Shown here piece by piece: positions 43,926 to 52,084 of a DNA stretch of 62,394 nucleotides. Within the stretch, counting starts at the first letter, position 1; each line of letters opens with the position of its first letter. Source of the DNA: Gemmatimonadaceae bacterium (lineage in GTDB: Bacteria > Gemmatimonadota > Gemmatimonadetes > Gemmatimonadales > Gemmatimonadaceae); contig JADZAN010000022.1 of assembly GCA_020852815.1 (NCBI GenBank), positions 1 to 62,394 of the forward strand, read 5' to 3'. Position numbers and translations under genes: made by a program. The notes under the pieces were generated by a model, which was given only the letters and a program-made list of their open reading frames with translations, was not told the origin of the DNA and made no database searches.

Positions 43926-45185
43926 GTGGTGATGACCGTATCGGTCGTCATGTACAAGCGGCTGGGGATCAGCAACGCCGACATCGCGCTCTACACCAGC
44001 TGGCTCTATCTCCCGTGGGTCATCAAGCCGCTGTGGAGCCCGGTGATCGAGCTGTACGGGAGCAAGCGGTGGTGGACGGTGACGACGCAGTTCGGCGTGT
44101 CGGCGGCGCTGGTGGCGGTTGCGCTCGCGTTGGGGTCGCCGGCGTTCTTCGCGTTGACGCTGGCGGTGCTGTGGGTAATGGCGCTCACGTCGGCCACGCA
44201 CGACATCGCCTGCGACGGATTCTACCTGTTGGGGCTCCCGACGCAGGAAGCCACCGCGTTTGTGGGGGTGCGCAGCACGGCGTACCGGCTGGCGATGATC
44301 ACGGGCCAGGGGGCATTCGTGGTGCTGGCGGGGTGGTTGGAGTCACTGACTCCCGATGCGCCGCGCCATGCGTGGGCCATCACCTTTGCCGCGCTCGCAG
44401 CGGTGATGACGATCCTCGCCACGTGGCATCGCGTCATCCTGCCGCGACCGGCGAGCGACGTGGCGGCGGGGCGTGTCGCGACGAGCGATGTGGAGCGACT
44501 CTCGGGGGCCAGTGATGTCGAGGGGGGCCGCGACGTTCCGCCAGCCGCAACGCCGTCGTTCTTCTCGGTCTTCGCGTCCTTCTTCCAGCGCCCGGGGATC
44601 ACGTCGATCCTCGCCTTCCTCCTGTTGTACCGCTTTGCCGAGGCGCAGCTCGTGAAGCTGGTGACCCCCTTCCTGCTCGACGCGCGAGCCGACGGCGGGC
44701 TGGGGCTCACCACGAGCGAGGTCGGCGTGGCCTACGGGACGTTCGGCGTGCTCGCGCTCACCGGCGGCGGATTGTTTGGCGGGTGGCTTGCCTCACGCCA
44801 CGGGCTCAAGCGCCTGCTCTGGCTCTTCGTGGTCGCCATCCACCTCCCCGACCTGATCTTTGTCTGGCTCGCGTATGCGCAGCCGGCGTCGCTCACGGTC
44901 ATCTCGGTGGCCGTGGCGGTGGAGCAGTTCGGCTACGGGTTCGGCTTCACGGCGTACATCCTGTTCATGATGATGGTGTCGCGCGGGGCGCAGCAAACGG
45001 CGCATTACGCCATCTGCACCGGCTTCATGGCGTTAGGGATGATGCTCCCCGGAATGTTCGCCGGCGCGCTGCAGGAGCGGCTGGGCTACCAGCACTTCTT
45101 CCTGTGGGTGATGCTGTCCACGGTGCCGGGGTTCGCGGTAGCGGCGTGGGTGCGGGTGGAGGAAGGGTTCGGGCGGAGAAGCTAG
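43926..45185 (+). CDS. AmpG-like MFS permease (PAT family), start obscured by repeat
   Basis: An MFS transporter of about 419 residues from the GTG at 43926, with about 12 predicted membrane segments (for example LYLPWVIKPLWSPVIELYG, AFFALTLAVLWVMALTSATH). It resembles PAT-family muropeptide permeases. The conserved N-terminus is HPWRWVPSLYFAQGLPYVVV, and this is encoded in frame from about 43869, upstream of every ATG, GTG or TTG. The frame is open back to a TGA at 43761 but contains only CTG-type possible starts, and it passes through the octanucleotide array. So the annotated start truncates the first helix. A frame change in the array, or a CTG start, would solve this. Confidence 0.78.
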   Translation: MVMTVSVVMYKRLGISNADIALYTSWLYLPWVIKPLWSPVIELYGSKRWWTVTTQFGVSAALVAVALALGSPAFFALTLAVLWVMALTSATHDIACDGFYLLGLPTQEATAFVGVRSTAYRLAMITGQGAFVVLAGWLESLTPDAPRHAWAITFAALAAVMTILATWHRVILPRPASDVAAGRVATSDVERLSGASDVEGGRDVPPAATPSFFSVFASFFQRPGITSILAFLLLYRFAEAQLVKLVTPFLLDARADGGLGLTTSEVGVAYGTFGVLALTGGGLFGGWLASRHGLKRLLWLFVVAIHLPDLIFVWLAYAQPASLTVISVAVAVEQFGYGFGFTAYILFMMMVSRGAQQTAHYAICTGFMALGMMLPGMFAGALQERLGYQHFFLWVMLSTVPGFAVAAWVRVEEGFGRRS

Positions 45186-46713
45186 AAGCGCGGGAATCGC
45201 TGGAAGAGCTGGACGGGGGGAAAGCTTGCCCCAGCGAAGGCCGGGGGGAGACGGGAGTGCGCGCCTTGGCGTCGTCCAGCAGCTTGGTCCTTTGCGCCGA
45301 GTCGACGAGGAGACCATTGAGGACCACCGCGTGGATCCTCTCCGTGTTCGCGATGTTCTCGAGCGGGTTGGCATCGAGGACGACCAGGTCGGCGAGCTTC
45401 CCCGCCTGCACCGTCCCTAACGAGTCGGTGGCGTTGAGGTAGCGCGCCGGGTTGAGCGTGGCGGCCTGCAACGCCTCACGCGGTGTGAAGCCGGCAGCCA
45501 CGAGGTTGCGCAGCTCTTCGTGCAACGAGAAGCCGGGGAAGATGTACGGATTGGACAGGTCGGTCCCAGCCAGGAACTGCACCCCCGCCTTGTGCAGCAA
45601 CGTCACGATCTTCTGCTGCTCGGCGAACACTTCCTTCCGCACCGCCCAGTCCTGCGCGGTCATCATGCGGAAGCGGAAGTCGTTCTTCGGATTCCACCCG
45701 GCGGTGAAGAAACGCGGCACGTACGCCATGCGCGGGTCGGCGGCGAGCGTGCTGTCGTCGAGATAGGCAATCGAGCGCAGCACCGTCATGGTCGGGACCA
45801 TCCACGTCCCGTTCTTCCTCAGGCGTTCGGCGAGTGCGCGACAGCGTGCTTCATCGAACGTGTCGACGATGCGGCGCGACTGCACCCGGGCAACGACGCC
45901 CGCCGAGTCCCACCCCTTGGGCGACGCCTGCGCCGCGGCGTAGTCGGCGCGCATCGCCTCCTCGTCGCGGGAGCAGGCGTTCACGATCATCTGCAGGTGC
46001 TCGATGCTCTTCATCCCCCGGTCCGACGCCTCGCCGACGCTCACGAGTGACGGGACGTGGCCGGCGAAGGGGAGTCCGCGCGCCGTTGCCTGCGCCGCGG
46101 CCGCGCGAAACTCGTCAGGCGAGAGGCGCGAATACACCTTGATGAAGGCGGCGCCGCCAGCCGCAAGAGAGTCGACCATGCGGCGCGCCTCGGCGGCATC
46201 CTTCACGCCGGTCGAACCGGGCCAGATGGCCGGCGCCCCATCGAGGATGTGTCCAGGGCCAACCAGGCGCGGCGTCACGAGTTCCCCGCGCGCGCCCTGC
46301 GCACGCGCCGAATCATACCACGCGAAACGCCCCCACATGTCGCGCACACCCGTCACGCCCATCGCCGCGAGCGGCGGGAGGAAGAGGCGATCGATCATCG
46401 GCCCGACCGCGTGCACGTGCATGTCCCACAATCCCGGAATGACGAACCTTCCCGAGGCGTCCACGACGCGCGCCCCCGACGGCACGTTCGCGCGCGCGTC
46501 AGGCGTGACTGCACGAATGCGCGCCCCCTCGATCACGATCGTCTGCCCACTCGTCAGGCGGCCGCTGGCGACGTCGATCACCGTCGCGTGCCGGATGGCG
46601 ACGGCCGTTGCGGCGCGAGCGGGTTGCTGCGCCCATGAGATGGTGCTTGCCGACGCGAGCGCAAGGGCGAGTGCAACGCCACGAGTCACGTGCATGCCGT
46701 TCAACCTGGTCAT
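45025..46713 (-). CDS. Secreted amidohydrolase with a repeat-derived C-terminal tail
   Basis: A metal-dependent amidohydrolase of about 562 residues. The start at the ATG at 46713 (MTRLNGMHVTRGVALALALA) gives a signal peptide. Motifs are GLWDMHVHAVGP (H-x-H), AFIKVYSRL, GHVPSL, EHLQM and FLAGTDLSN. The recognisable enzyme ends near LLVDSAQRTKLLDDAKART; after that the frame enters a dispersed repeat (VSPRPSLGQAFPP) at about 45219-45257 and then runs 161 bases antisense into the MFS gene before stopping. The natural stop was probably lost when the repeat arrived. It is just 6 bases downstream of the M24 gene, in one operon. Confidence 0.82.
   Translation of the reverse strand: MTRLNGMHVTRGVALALALASASTISWAQQPARAATAVAIRHATVIDVASGRLTSGQTIVIEGARIRAVTPDARANVPSGARVVDASGRFVIPGLWDMHVHAVGPMIDRLFLPPLAAMGVTGVRDMWGRFAWYDSARAQGARGELVTPRLVGPGHILDGAPAIWPGSTGVKDAAEARRMVDSLAAGGAAFIKVYSRLSPDEFRAAAAQATARGLPFAGHVPSLVSVGEASDRGMKSIEHLQMIVNACSRDEEAMRADYAAAQASPKGWDSAGVVARVQSRRIVDTFDEARCRALAERLRKNGTWMVPTMTVLRSIAYLDDSTLAADPRMAYVPRFFTAGWNPKNDFRFRMMTAQDWAVRKEVFAEQQKIVTLLHKAGVQFLAGTDLSNPYIFPGFSLHEELRNLVAAGFTPREALQAATLNPARYLNATDSLGTVQAGKLADLVVLDANPLENIANTERIHAVVLNGLLVDSAQRTKLLDDAKARTPVSPRPSLGQAFPPSSSSSDSRASSFSARTLPPPAPTPLPRTPAPWTASPTGRSAGSPAAPAARRRTFRGASSLTP
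45219..45257. repeat. Hairpin-type repeat at the 3' ends of two convergent genes
   Basis: GCCCCAGCGAAGGCCGGGG with flanking AAAGCTT and GGAGACGGGAG, the same flanks as at 50571-50606 and, inverted, at 51913-51958. It is translated as part of the amidohydrolase tail. Confidence 0.7.
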
Positions 46714-46718
46714 GAGCC

Positions 46719-48107
46719 CTATCTGATGAGGTACCATGCCTCCTGCCTCGGCCTGAAGAACTCCCATCCCGCGTCTGTGAGGTGCGCATCGTCCTCGAAC
46801 ATCACGAAGACGTCCTGCCCGCCCCACTCCGGGACCGCTGTCCGTGTGTTGAGTTCGATCGAGATGTACGACCCCTTTCGCAGCGACTTCCCCGAGGCAC
46901 CGAGCTCGGGTCGCTGGGCGGAGCGGAAGTCGATGGCCGCGCCCAGCCCGTGCCCCTGGTTGCCGATGGGGTGCGAGTAGATCATCGCCGTGATCCCGCG
47001 CCGCTTCATGTCCGCCATCGTCGAGTCGTACACGTCGGCGACGCTGGCGCCTGGGCGCGAGTAGGTCTTCATCATCACGTCCTGCAGCGTATTGGAGTTG
47101 CGCATCGCCGCCTTGAGCCCGGCGGGGGCGTCGCGTTCGCCCGGCTTGAGGACGTAGGCCATCTTCTGCCAGTCGGTGTCGAAGCCCATCACCGAGAGGC
47201 CGAAGTCGAGGTGGACCACGTCGCCGCGGCGGATCACCGTGCTTTCAGGTGCAACGGCGAGGAAACCGCGTGACGATGCCTTTCCCATCCCCTGCCGCTG
47301 CACGCGCAGGTCGGGCTGGAACCAGGTGCGCACGCCGGCGGCCCAGAGCGCGTCGTACAGCCAGTTGCGCACGTCGCCCACCGTGGTCTTTCCGGGCACG
47401 ATGACCTCGTTGGAGAGGGCACGCCGCGCCAGCGACTCCGTCAGCTGCACCGCCTGGCGGTAGTACGGCATCTCTTCGGGAATGCGCGTGTCGAGGTACT
47501 CCTCGATGAGGTCGGCCGCGGGGACCACGCGCTGCCCGGCGTCGGGGCCGATGAGCGTCGTGAGGTCGACCCAGCTGTCGTGCGTGAGCGAGCGCGTGAC
47601 GCCGCGCTTGCCGCCCGCGCCTAACGCAATGCGCCGGGGATCGTATTGCCTGACCAGCTCGGGGAGGACGGCGGTGATCGGCCGCGGCTCGTCCGGCGAC
47701 TCGAACCAGCGCTTGAGGTTGTCCTCGGAGTAGCCGGTGACGGCAATGCGGCGCAGCGCCGTGCCGCCGGTGTCGACGAAGATGAAGAAGTCGCGGTTGC
47801 CGGTGTACGGGCGCGGCGGCGCGACGAACTCGGCGAGCGGGTCGTTGTGGAACTCCTCGTTGACGACGATCCACATCCCGATCCCGCGCTTTCGCATCAT
47901 GTCGAGCAGGAGGCGGTGGCGCGTGTCGAGCCACGACTCGCGAATGCGAATCTGCTCCGACCACGAGGGGAGCGCGGAAGCGGCGGGGTCGCGGCGCACG
48001 TTCACGGTACGGCGGAGCGGCGCATCAGCGTTTTGCGCGGCAGCGGGCGCGGCGTCGAGTATGCCAAGGAGCGTCAGGGCGAGAAGACCAACCGGGAGGC
48101 GTTGCAT
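46719..48107 (-). CDS. Secreted M24-family (Xaa-Pro aminopeptidase-like) metallopeptidase
   Basis: A 462-residue exported peptidase. The start at the ATG at 48107 gives [20 protein letters not shown], cleaved near AAAQ. The pita-bread metal ligands run in order: D in VHLDFGLS, D in GFDTDW, H in [13 protein letters not shown] in SIELNT and E in [13 protein letters not shown]. An N-terminal creatinase-like domain precedes. It likely removes N-terminal residues from proline-containing peptides in the periplasm. It is followed after 5 bases by the amidohydrolase start, so the two form a peptide-degradation operon. Confidence 0.87.
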   Translation of the reverse strand: MQRLPVGLLALTLLGILDAAPAAAQNADAPLRRTVNVRRDPAASALPSWSEQIRIRESWLDTRHRLLLDMMRKRGIGMWIVVNEEFHNDPLAEFVAPPRPYTGNRDFFIFVDTGGTALRRIAVTGYSEDNLKRWFESPDEPRPITAVLPELVRQYDPRRIALGAGGKRGVTRSLTHDSWVDLTTLIGPDAGQRVVPAADLIEEYLDTRIPEEMPYYRQAVQLTESLARRALSNEVIVPGKTTVGDVRNWLYDALWAAGVRTWFQPDLRVQRQGMGKASSRGFLAVAPESTVIRRGDVVHLDFGLSVMGFDTDWQKMAYVLKPGERDAPAGLKAAMRNSNTLQDVMMKTYSRPGASVADVYDSTMADMKRRGITAMIYSHPIGNQGHGLGAAIDFRSAQRPELGASGKSLRKGSYISIELNTRTAVPEWGGQDVFVMFEDDAHLTDAGWEFFRPRQEAWYLIR

Positions 48108-48393
48108 GTGACGGGCGCGGCGGTGGGCGATGAGCGGGAGCCTACGCAAGGATAACGCTGCACTTTCGAACGACCGACTGCAGATGCTAGCACCTCGGCT
48201 ACTCAACGGAAAGTCGCCGCGACCCTCGCAGTCGGCACGGCTCAAGCGCTTGCGCCGGCGACGTGATCGAACGCGCCCCGCGCGCGAGTCGAAATGATGA
48301 CACACGCGAAATTCCGGTACGCGTGCGCGGAGCGCCGAGCGTTAGGCTCCCCGTTGAAACTGCTTGCGAGGCTCGGCGCGTGTGGGGTATGGT
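48108..48393. other. Divergent intergenic region
   Basis: About 285 bases between the M24 gene and the Uma2 gene; one CGTTAGG heptamer near 48340. No other structure recognised. Confidence 0.3.
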
Positions 48394-48954
48394 ATGGTCA
48401 TGCCGATGGCGGCGGAGTGGACGGCGGAACGGGCGCGGGCGCTCCCTGACGACGGGAAGCGCTACGAGGTGCTCGACGGGGTGCTGGCGGTGACGCCAGC
48501 GCCCGGCTGGAAGCACCAACACGTGGTCTTCGCCTTGGCGCGCCAACTGGACGCGTACCTGCGCGTGAATCGTCTCGGGCGGGCGATCATGGCGCCGGCC
48601 GATGTCGAGTTCTCGCCGACGCGGCTTCTGGAGCCAGACGTCTTCGCTATTCGCGACGTGCTTGGACGTCCCGCCATGGACTTTGGAGAAGTGCGCCACC
48701 TCCTCCTCGCCGCCGAAGTCCTCTCCCCCGGCACGGCGCGCCACGACCGCATCACCAAACGTCGCATCTACATCGAAGAGGGGGTCGGCGAATACTGGAT
48801 CGTGGACGCCGACGCGCGCACCATCGAGCGCTGGCGCCCGGGTCAGGACCGCCCCGAGATGATCGACGCGACGCTGCGCTGGGAGCCGGCGCCAAGCGTC
48901 CCACCACTCGATCTCGATGTCGAGGCGCTGTTCGCGGAGGCGCTGGACACGTAA
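48394..48954 (+). CDS. Uma2-family endonuclease-like protein (DUF820)
   Basis: A 186-residue protein of the Uma2/DUF820 family with a PD-(D/E)XK fold: EPDVFAIRD supplies the aspartate, then LLLAAEVLSPGTARHDRITK gives the E...K/R part, and GVGEYWIVD closes the family signature. Members are abundant in cyanobacteria and GC-rich phyla; their role is unproven, and some may be transposon-linked. The start is the ATG at 48394; the ATG at 48400 is an alternative. It is a single gene, followed by a (GGGGGAC)n tract. Confidence 0.82.
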   Translation: MVMPMAAEWTAERARALPDDGKRYEVLDGVLAVTPAPGWKHQHVVFALARQLDAYLRVNRLGRAIMAPADVEFSPTRLLEPDVFAIRDVLGRPAMDFGEVRHLLLAAEVLSPGTARHDRITKRRIYIEEGVGEYWIVDADARTIERWRPGQDRPEMIDATLRWEPAPSVPPLDLDVEALFAEALDT

Positions 48955-48959
48955 CTGCG

Positions 48960-48992
48960 GACGGGGGACGGGGGACGGGGGACGGGAGTTGG
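48960..48992. repeat. (GGGGGAC)n tract
   Basis: Four to five 7-8-bp units of GGGGGAC/GGGAG lie after the Uma2 stop. It is probably a degenerate member of the GA-rich repeat family seen elsewhere in the window. Confidence 0.6.
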
Positions 48993-49079
48993 GCGGTGCA
49001 CGGGAGGGAGCGCTGTTTCATTGATTGACGCTCGACTGCTCGTCCCTATGTTGGCGGGAGACTTCCTCCACTTCCCGCC

Positions 49080-50555
49080 ATGACTCTCATCCGTCCGTTC
49101 TCCCGTCCGCTGGGGCGCCTAGTCGCCGCAGGTGCTGCCGTCGCGCTCAGCCTTCCTACCGCCGCCAAGGCGCAGAAGGGAAAGCCGGACGCGGCCGCCC
49201 CCATCATTTCCGCGCTCGACGCGAAGTTCGACCACTACGCTTCCATCGCCAAGCAGATCTGGGGCTTCGCCGAGGTCGGGTATCAGGAGGAGAAGTCGAG
49301 CGCCCTGCTCCAGAAGGAGCTCAAGGACGCCGGCTTCGCCGTTGAGGCGGGAGTGGTGGGCGAGCCCACCGGCTTCATCGCCAACTACGGGAGCGGGAAG
49401 CCGGTCATTGCCATCGTCGGCGAGTTCGACGCGCTTCCCGGACTCTCGCAGGAGGCGTCGCCGTTCAAGAAGGCGATCAGCGACGGCGGGCCCGGGCACG
49501 GCTGCGGGCACCACCTCTTCGGCACCGCCTCGACTGCCGCTGCGATCGCGGTGAAGGAATGGATGGTCGCGAACAAGATCCCGGGAACGTTGCGCTTCTA
49601 CGGGACGCCCGCCGAGGAAGGGGGGAGCGGCAAGGTGTACATGGTGCGCGCCGGGCTGTTCAAGGATGTCGACGCCGTGGTGTCGTGGCACCCGGGCGAT
49701 CGCAACGTCGCCGACGCTAACAGCACGCTCGCCAACATCTCGGCCAAGTTCCGTTTTCGCGGCATCTCGGCCCACGCGGCGGGGGCGCCGGAGAAGGGGC
49801 GCTCGGCGCTCGATGGCGTGGAGGCGATGACGCACATGGTGAACATGATGCGCGAGCACGTCCCGCAGGACACGCGCATCCACTATGTCATCACGAATGG
49901 CGGGAAGGCGCCGAACGTGGTCCCGGACTTCGCCGAGCTGTTCATCTACGCGCGGCAGAGCGACATGCGCGTCCTCGACCAGATCTGGCAGTGGATGATC
50001 AACGCGTCGAAGGGGGCGGCGATGGGGACGATGACGACGGTGGAGCATGAGACCATCGGCGCCGTGTACAACGTGCTGCCCAACGAGGTGCTGACCCGGG
50101 TGCAGCAGAAGAACCTCGAGCGCGTGGGTGGCGTGCAGTACACAGCCGAAGACCGCGCCTTCGCGACCGAGTTGCAGAAGTCGCTCCAGGGCCCGGTGCC
50201 GCCTATCGACGACGCGGGGAAGGTCTTCCCCTTCACGGGCGGGAGCGTCGATCCGGCGAGCACCGACATGGGCGACGTGTCGTGGGCAGTGCCAACGGTG
50301 CAACTGAGCGCCGCCACCTGGGTTCCGGGGACGCCGGCGCATTCGTGGCAGGCCGTTGCGGCTGGCGGAACGCCGATCGGGGCCAAGGGAATGCTCGTCG
50401 CGGCAAAGACGATGTCGCTTACGGCGATCGACCTGTTCAAGGACCCGTCGCTCATCGTGAAGGCCAAGGCCGAGTTCGACCAGCGCCGCGGCCCCAACTT
50501 CGTGTACAGCACGCGGCTGGATCGGGAAAAGCCGGCGCTGGATTACAGGAAGTAG
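49080..50555 (+). CDS. Secreted M20 amidohydrolase (AbgB-like)
   Basis: A 491-residue exported zinc amidohydrolase. The start MTLIRPFSRPLGRLVAAGAA leads to a cleavage near AKAQ. Family motifs are FAEVGYQEEKSS, GEFDALPGLSQ, GPGHGCGHHLFGTAS, GTPAEEGGSGK (catalytic E) and SAHAAGAPEKGRSALDG. These match p-aminobenzoyl-glutamate hydrolase subunit B and related amidohydrolases, so it hydrolyses an N-acyl amino acid amide bond. No AbgA partner gene is adjacent. A repeat at 50556-50610 separates it from the NamZ-like gene on the same strand. Confidence 0.86.
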   Translation: MTLIRPFSRPLGRLVAAGAAVALSLPTAAKAQKGKPDAAAPIISALDAKFDHYASIAKQIWGFAEVGYQEEKSSALLQKELKDAGFAVEAGVVGEPTGFIANYGSGKPVIAIVGEFDALPGLSQEASPFKKAISDGGPGHGCGHHLFGTASTAAAIAVKEWMVANKIPGTLRFYGTPAEEGGSGKVYMVRAGLFKDVDAVVSWHPGDRNVADANSTLANISAKFRFRGISAHAAGAPEKGRSALDGVEAMTHMVNMMREHVPQDTRIHYVITNGGKAPNVVPDFAELFIYARQSDMRVLDQIWQWMINASKGAAMGTMTTVEHETIGAVYNVLPNEVLTRVQQKNLERVGGVQYTAEDRAFATELQKSLQGPVPPIDDAGKVFPFTGGSVDPASTDMGDVSWAVPTVQLSAATWVPGTPAHSWQAVAAGGTPIGAKGMLVAAKTMSLTAIDLFKDPSLIVKAKAEFDQRRGPNFVYSTRLDREKPALDYRK

Positions 50556-50610
50556 GGGGGCGGGGGACGGGAGAAAGCTTGCCCCAGCGAAGGCTGCGGG
50601 GAGACGGGAT
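50556..50610. repeat. Hairpin-type repeat upstream of the NamZ-like gene
   Basis: GGGGGACGGGAGAAAGCTT, then GCCCCAGCGAAGGCTGCGGGG, then AGACGGGA. It fills nearly the whole gap between two plus-strand genes and ends 7 bases before the TTG start, where a ribosome binding site would be expected. Confidence 0.75.
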
Positions 50611-50617
50611 AAGAGAC

Positions 50618-51877
50618 TTGCCTGTTCGCTTTGGTATCGATCGCGTGGTCGCCGACCCTTCGCTGATTGCGGAGGCGCTCGACGCATCGCGCGCTGAGCT
50701 GGCGACGCGCGGGTTGCGCGAGCCGCGCCTGACGCGCGCGCCTCGCGTGGGGTTGGTGACGAACGAGGCGGCGCGACTGGCGGATGACGCGGAGCGGCGG
50801 TCGCGCCTGGCGCTGCGTGATGCGGGGGTGGCGTTGGTGCGACTCTTCTCGCCCGAGCACGGGTTGAGCGCGCAGGGCGACGACGGTGCGCCAATGCTCG
50901 ATGGCATCGATGCGGCGACGGGGCTACCGATCGTCTCGCTGTATGGGGAGCGCTTCGCCCCGCCTGACGAGTCGCTGGCCGATCTCGACGTCGTCCTCTT
51001 CGACATACCGGATGTTGGGGCGCGATTCTACACCTATACGTGGACGCTCTCGCACGTGCTGGAAGCGTGCGCACGCACGGGAACGCCGCTGGTGGTCCTC
51101 GACCGGCCGAACCCGTTAGGCGGTGAGCTGGCGAGCGCCGAGGGACCGCTGCTCGACGAGGCGACGTGCGCGTCGTTCGTGGGGCGCTGGGCGATCCCGG
51201 TGCGGCACTCACTCACACTGGGCGAACTGGCCAACTCCTGGCAGCAGACGCGCGTTCGAGACGCGCGCGTCGGCGTCGTGACGTGCGAGGGGTGGCGCCG
51301 CGACATGTCCTGGCCCGCGTGCGGGCTCCCCTGGGTCGCCACGTCGCCGGCGATGCCATCATTCGACTCGGCGCGGCTCTACCCCGGACTCTGCCTGTTC
51401 GAGGGGACCAACCTGAGCGTGGGACGCGGGACTTCGACGCCGTTCCAACTCGTCGCCGCGCCGTGGTTGCAGCCGGAGGTGGTCATCGAGGCGCTGGAAG
51501 GTGAACTGCCGCCCGGCGTTCGGCTGCGCAGCGCGCGCGTCGTCCCCGGTCAACCGCCGCATGCGGGAACGGCGTGTAACGCGCTTCGTGTCGAGCCGGT
51601 CGATCGCGATGCGGCGGCCGCCATCCGCCCCGTGGCCGTCGCGTTGCAGCTGATGGCGGCCATCGCCCGCACGCATCGCGACGCGTTCGCGTGGGCGACC
51701 TACCCCACCGCCGCCAACCCCACCGGGGGCGATCACTTCGCGCGGCTGGCAGGAACGCGTCGCATCGCCCCGCTCATCGACACCCCCTCGCTCACCGTCA
51801 CGCGCGCGATGCTCGAGGAGTGGACCGCAACCGGTGATTGGACCGCACGCGTGACGTCGGCGCTGCTCTACAGCTGA
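50618..51877 (+). CDS. DUF1343/NamZ-like exo-beta-N-acetylmuramidase
   Basis: About 419 residues. The motifs RVGLVTNEAARLADD, RLFSPEHGLSAQG, VVLFDIPDVGARFYTYTWTL, VVLDRPNPLGG, EGTNLSVGRGTSTPF and PTAANPTGGDHFARL are those of DUF1343 proteins, of which NamZ removes N-acetylmuramic acid from the non-reducing end of peptidoglycan fragments. The start is taken at TTG at 50618 (LPVRFGIDRVV); no signal peptide is evident, so it may act in the cytoplasm on imported or recycled fragments. An AmpG-like importer, an M23 endopeptidase and a BlaI/M56 pair lie within 10 kb. Confidence 0.85.
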   Translation: MPVRFGIDRVVADPSLIAEALDASRAELATRGLREPRLTRAPRVGLVTNEAARLADDAERRSRLALRDAGVALVRLFSPEHGLSAQGDDGAPMLDGIDAATGLPIVSLYGERFAPPDESLADLDVVLFDIPDVGARFYTYTWTLSHVLEACARTGTPLVVLDRPNPLGGELASAEGPLLDEATCASFVGRWAIPVRHSLTLGELANSWQQTRVRDARVGVVTCEGWRRDMSWPACGLPWVATSPAMPSFDSARLYPGLCLFEGTNLSVGRGTSTPFQLVAAPWLQPEVVIEALEGELPPGVRLRSARVVPGQPPHAGTACNALRVEPVDRDAAAAIRPVAVALQLMAAIARTHRDAFAWATYPTAANPTGGDHFARLAGTRRIAPLIDTPSLTVTRAMLEEWTATGDWTARVTSALLYS

Positions 51878-51912
51878 CACCGTCGCCCTCCCGACGCGCG
51901 TCGGGGCTCCCA

Positions 51913-51965
51913 ACCCCCCCCAGCCTTTACTGGGGCAAGCTTTCTCCCGTCTCCCGTCTCCCCGC
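51913..51965. repeat. Hairpin-type repeat after the NamZ-like gene
   Basis: CCCCAGCCTTTACTGGGG with CAAGCTTTCTCCC and two CGTCTCC units, the inverted version of the element at 50556-50610. The two copies flank the NamZ-like gene in opposite orientation, like a composite unit. Confidence 0.75.
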
Positions 51966-52084
51966 CGCCTTCGCCGCCTTCCGCCTGCTGCTGCGCGGGT
52001 GGGAGGACCGCCACCGCGCCGACCATGTGGCAGTAGTAGTTGTTGTTCCAGCTGGGCGCGGGGTTGTCAGCGTTCGCCCGTCCG

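Noticed and set aside
49119-51212. Long minus-strand open frame opposite the AbgB- and NamZ-like genes
   Set aside because: High GC leaves antisense frames open. Its translation is arginine/histidine/proline-rich without domains, while the plus strand has clear enzyme motifs. The same applies to 60013-61788, 38925-40172, 35114-36484, 36656-37798 and 12241-13134.
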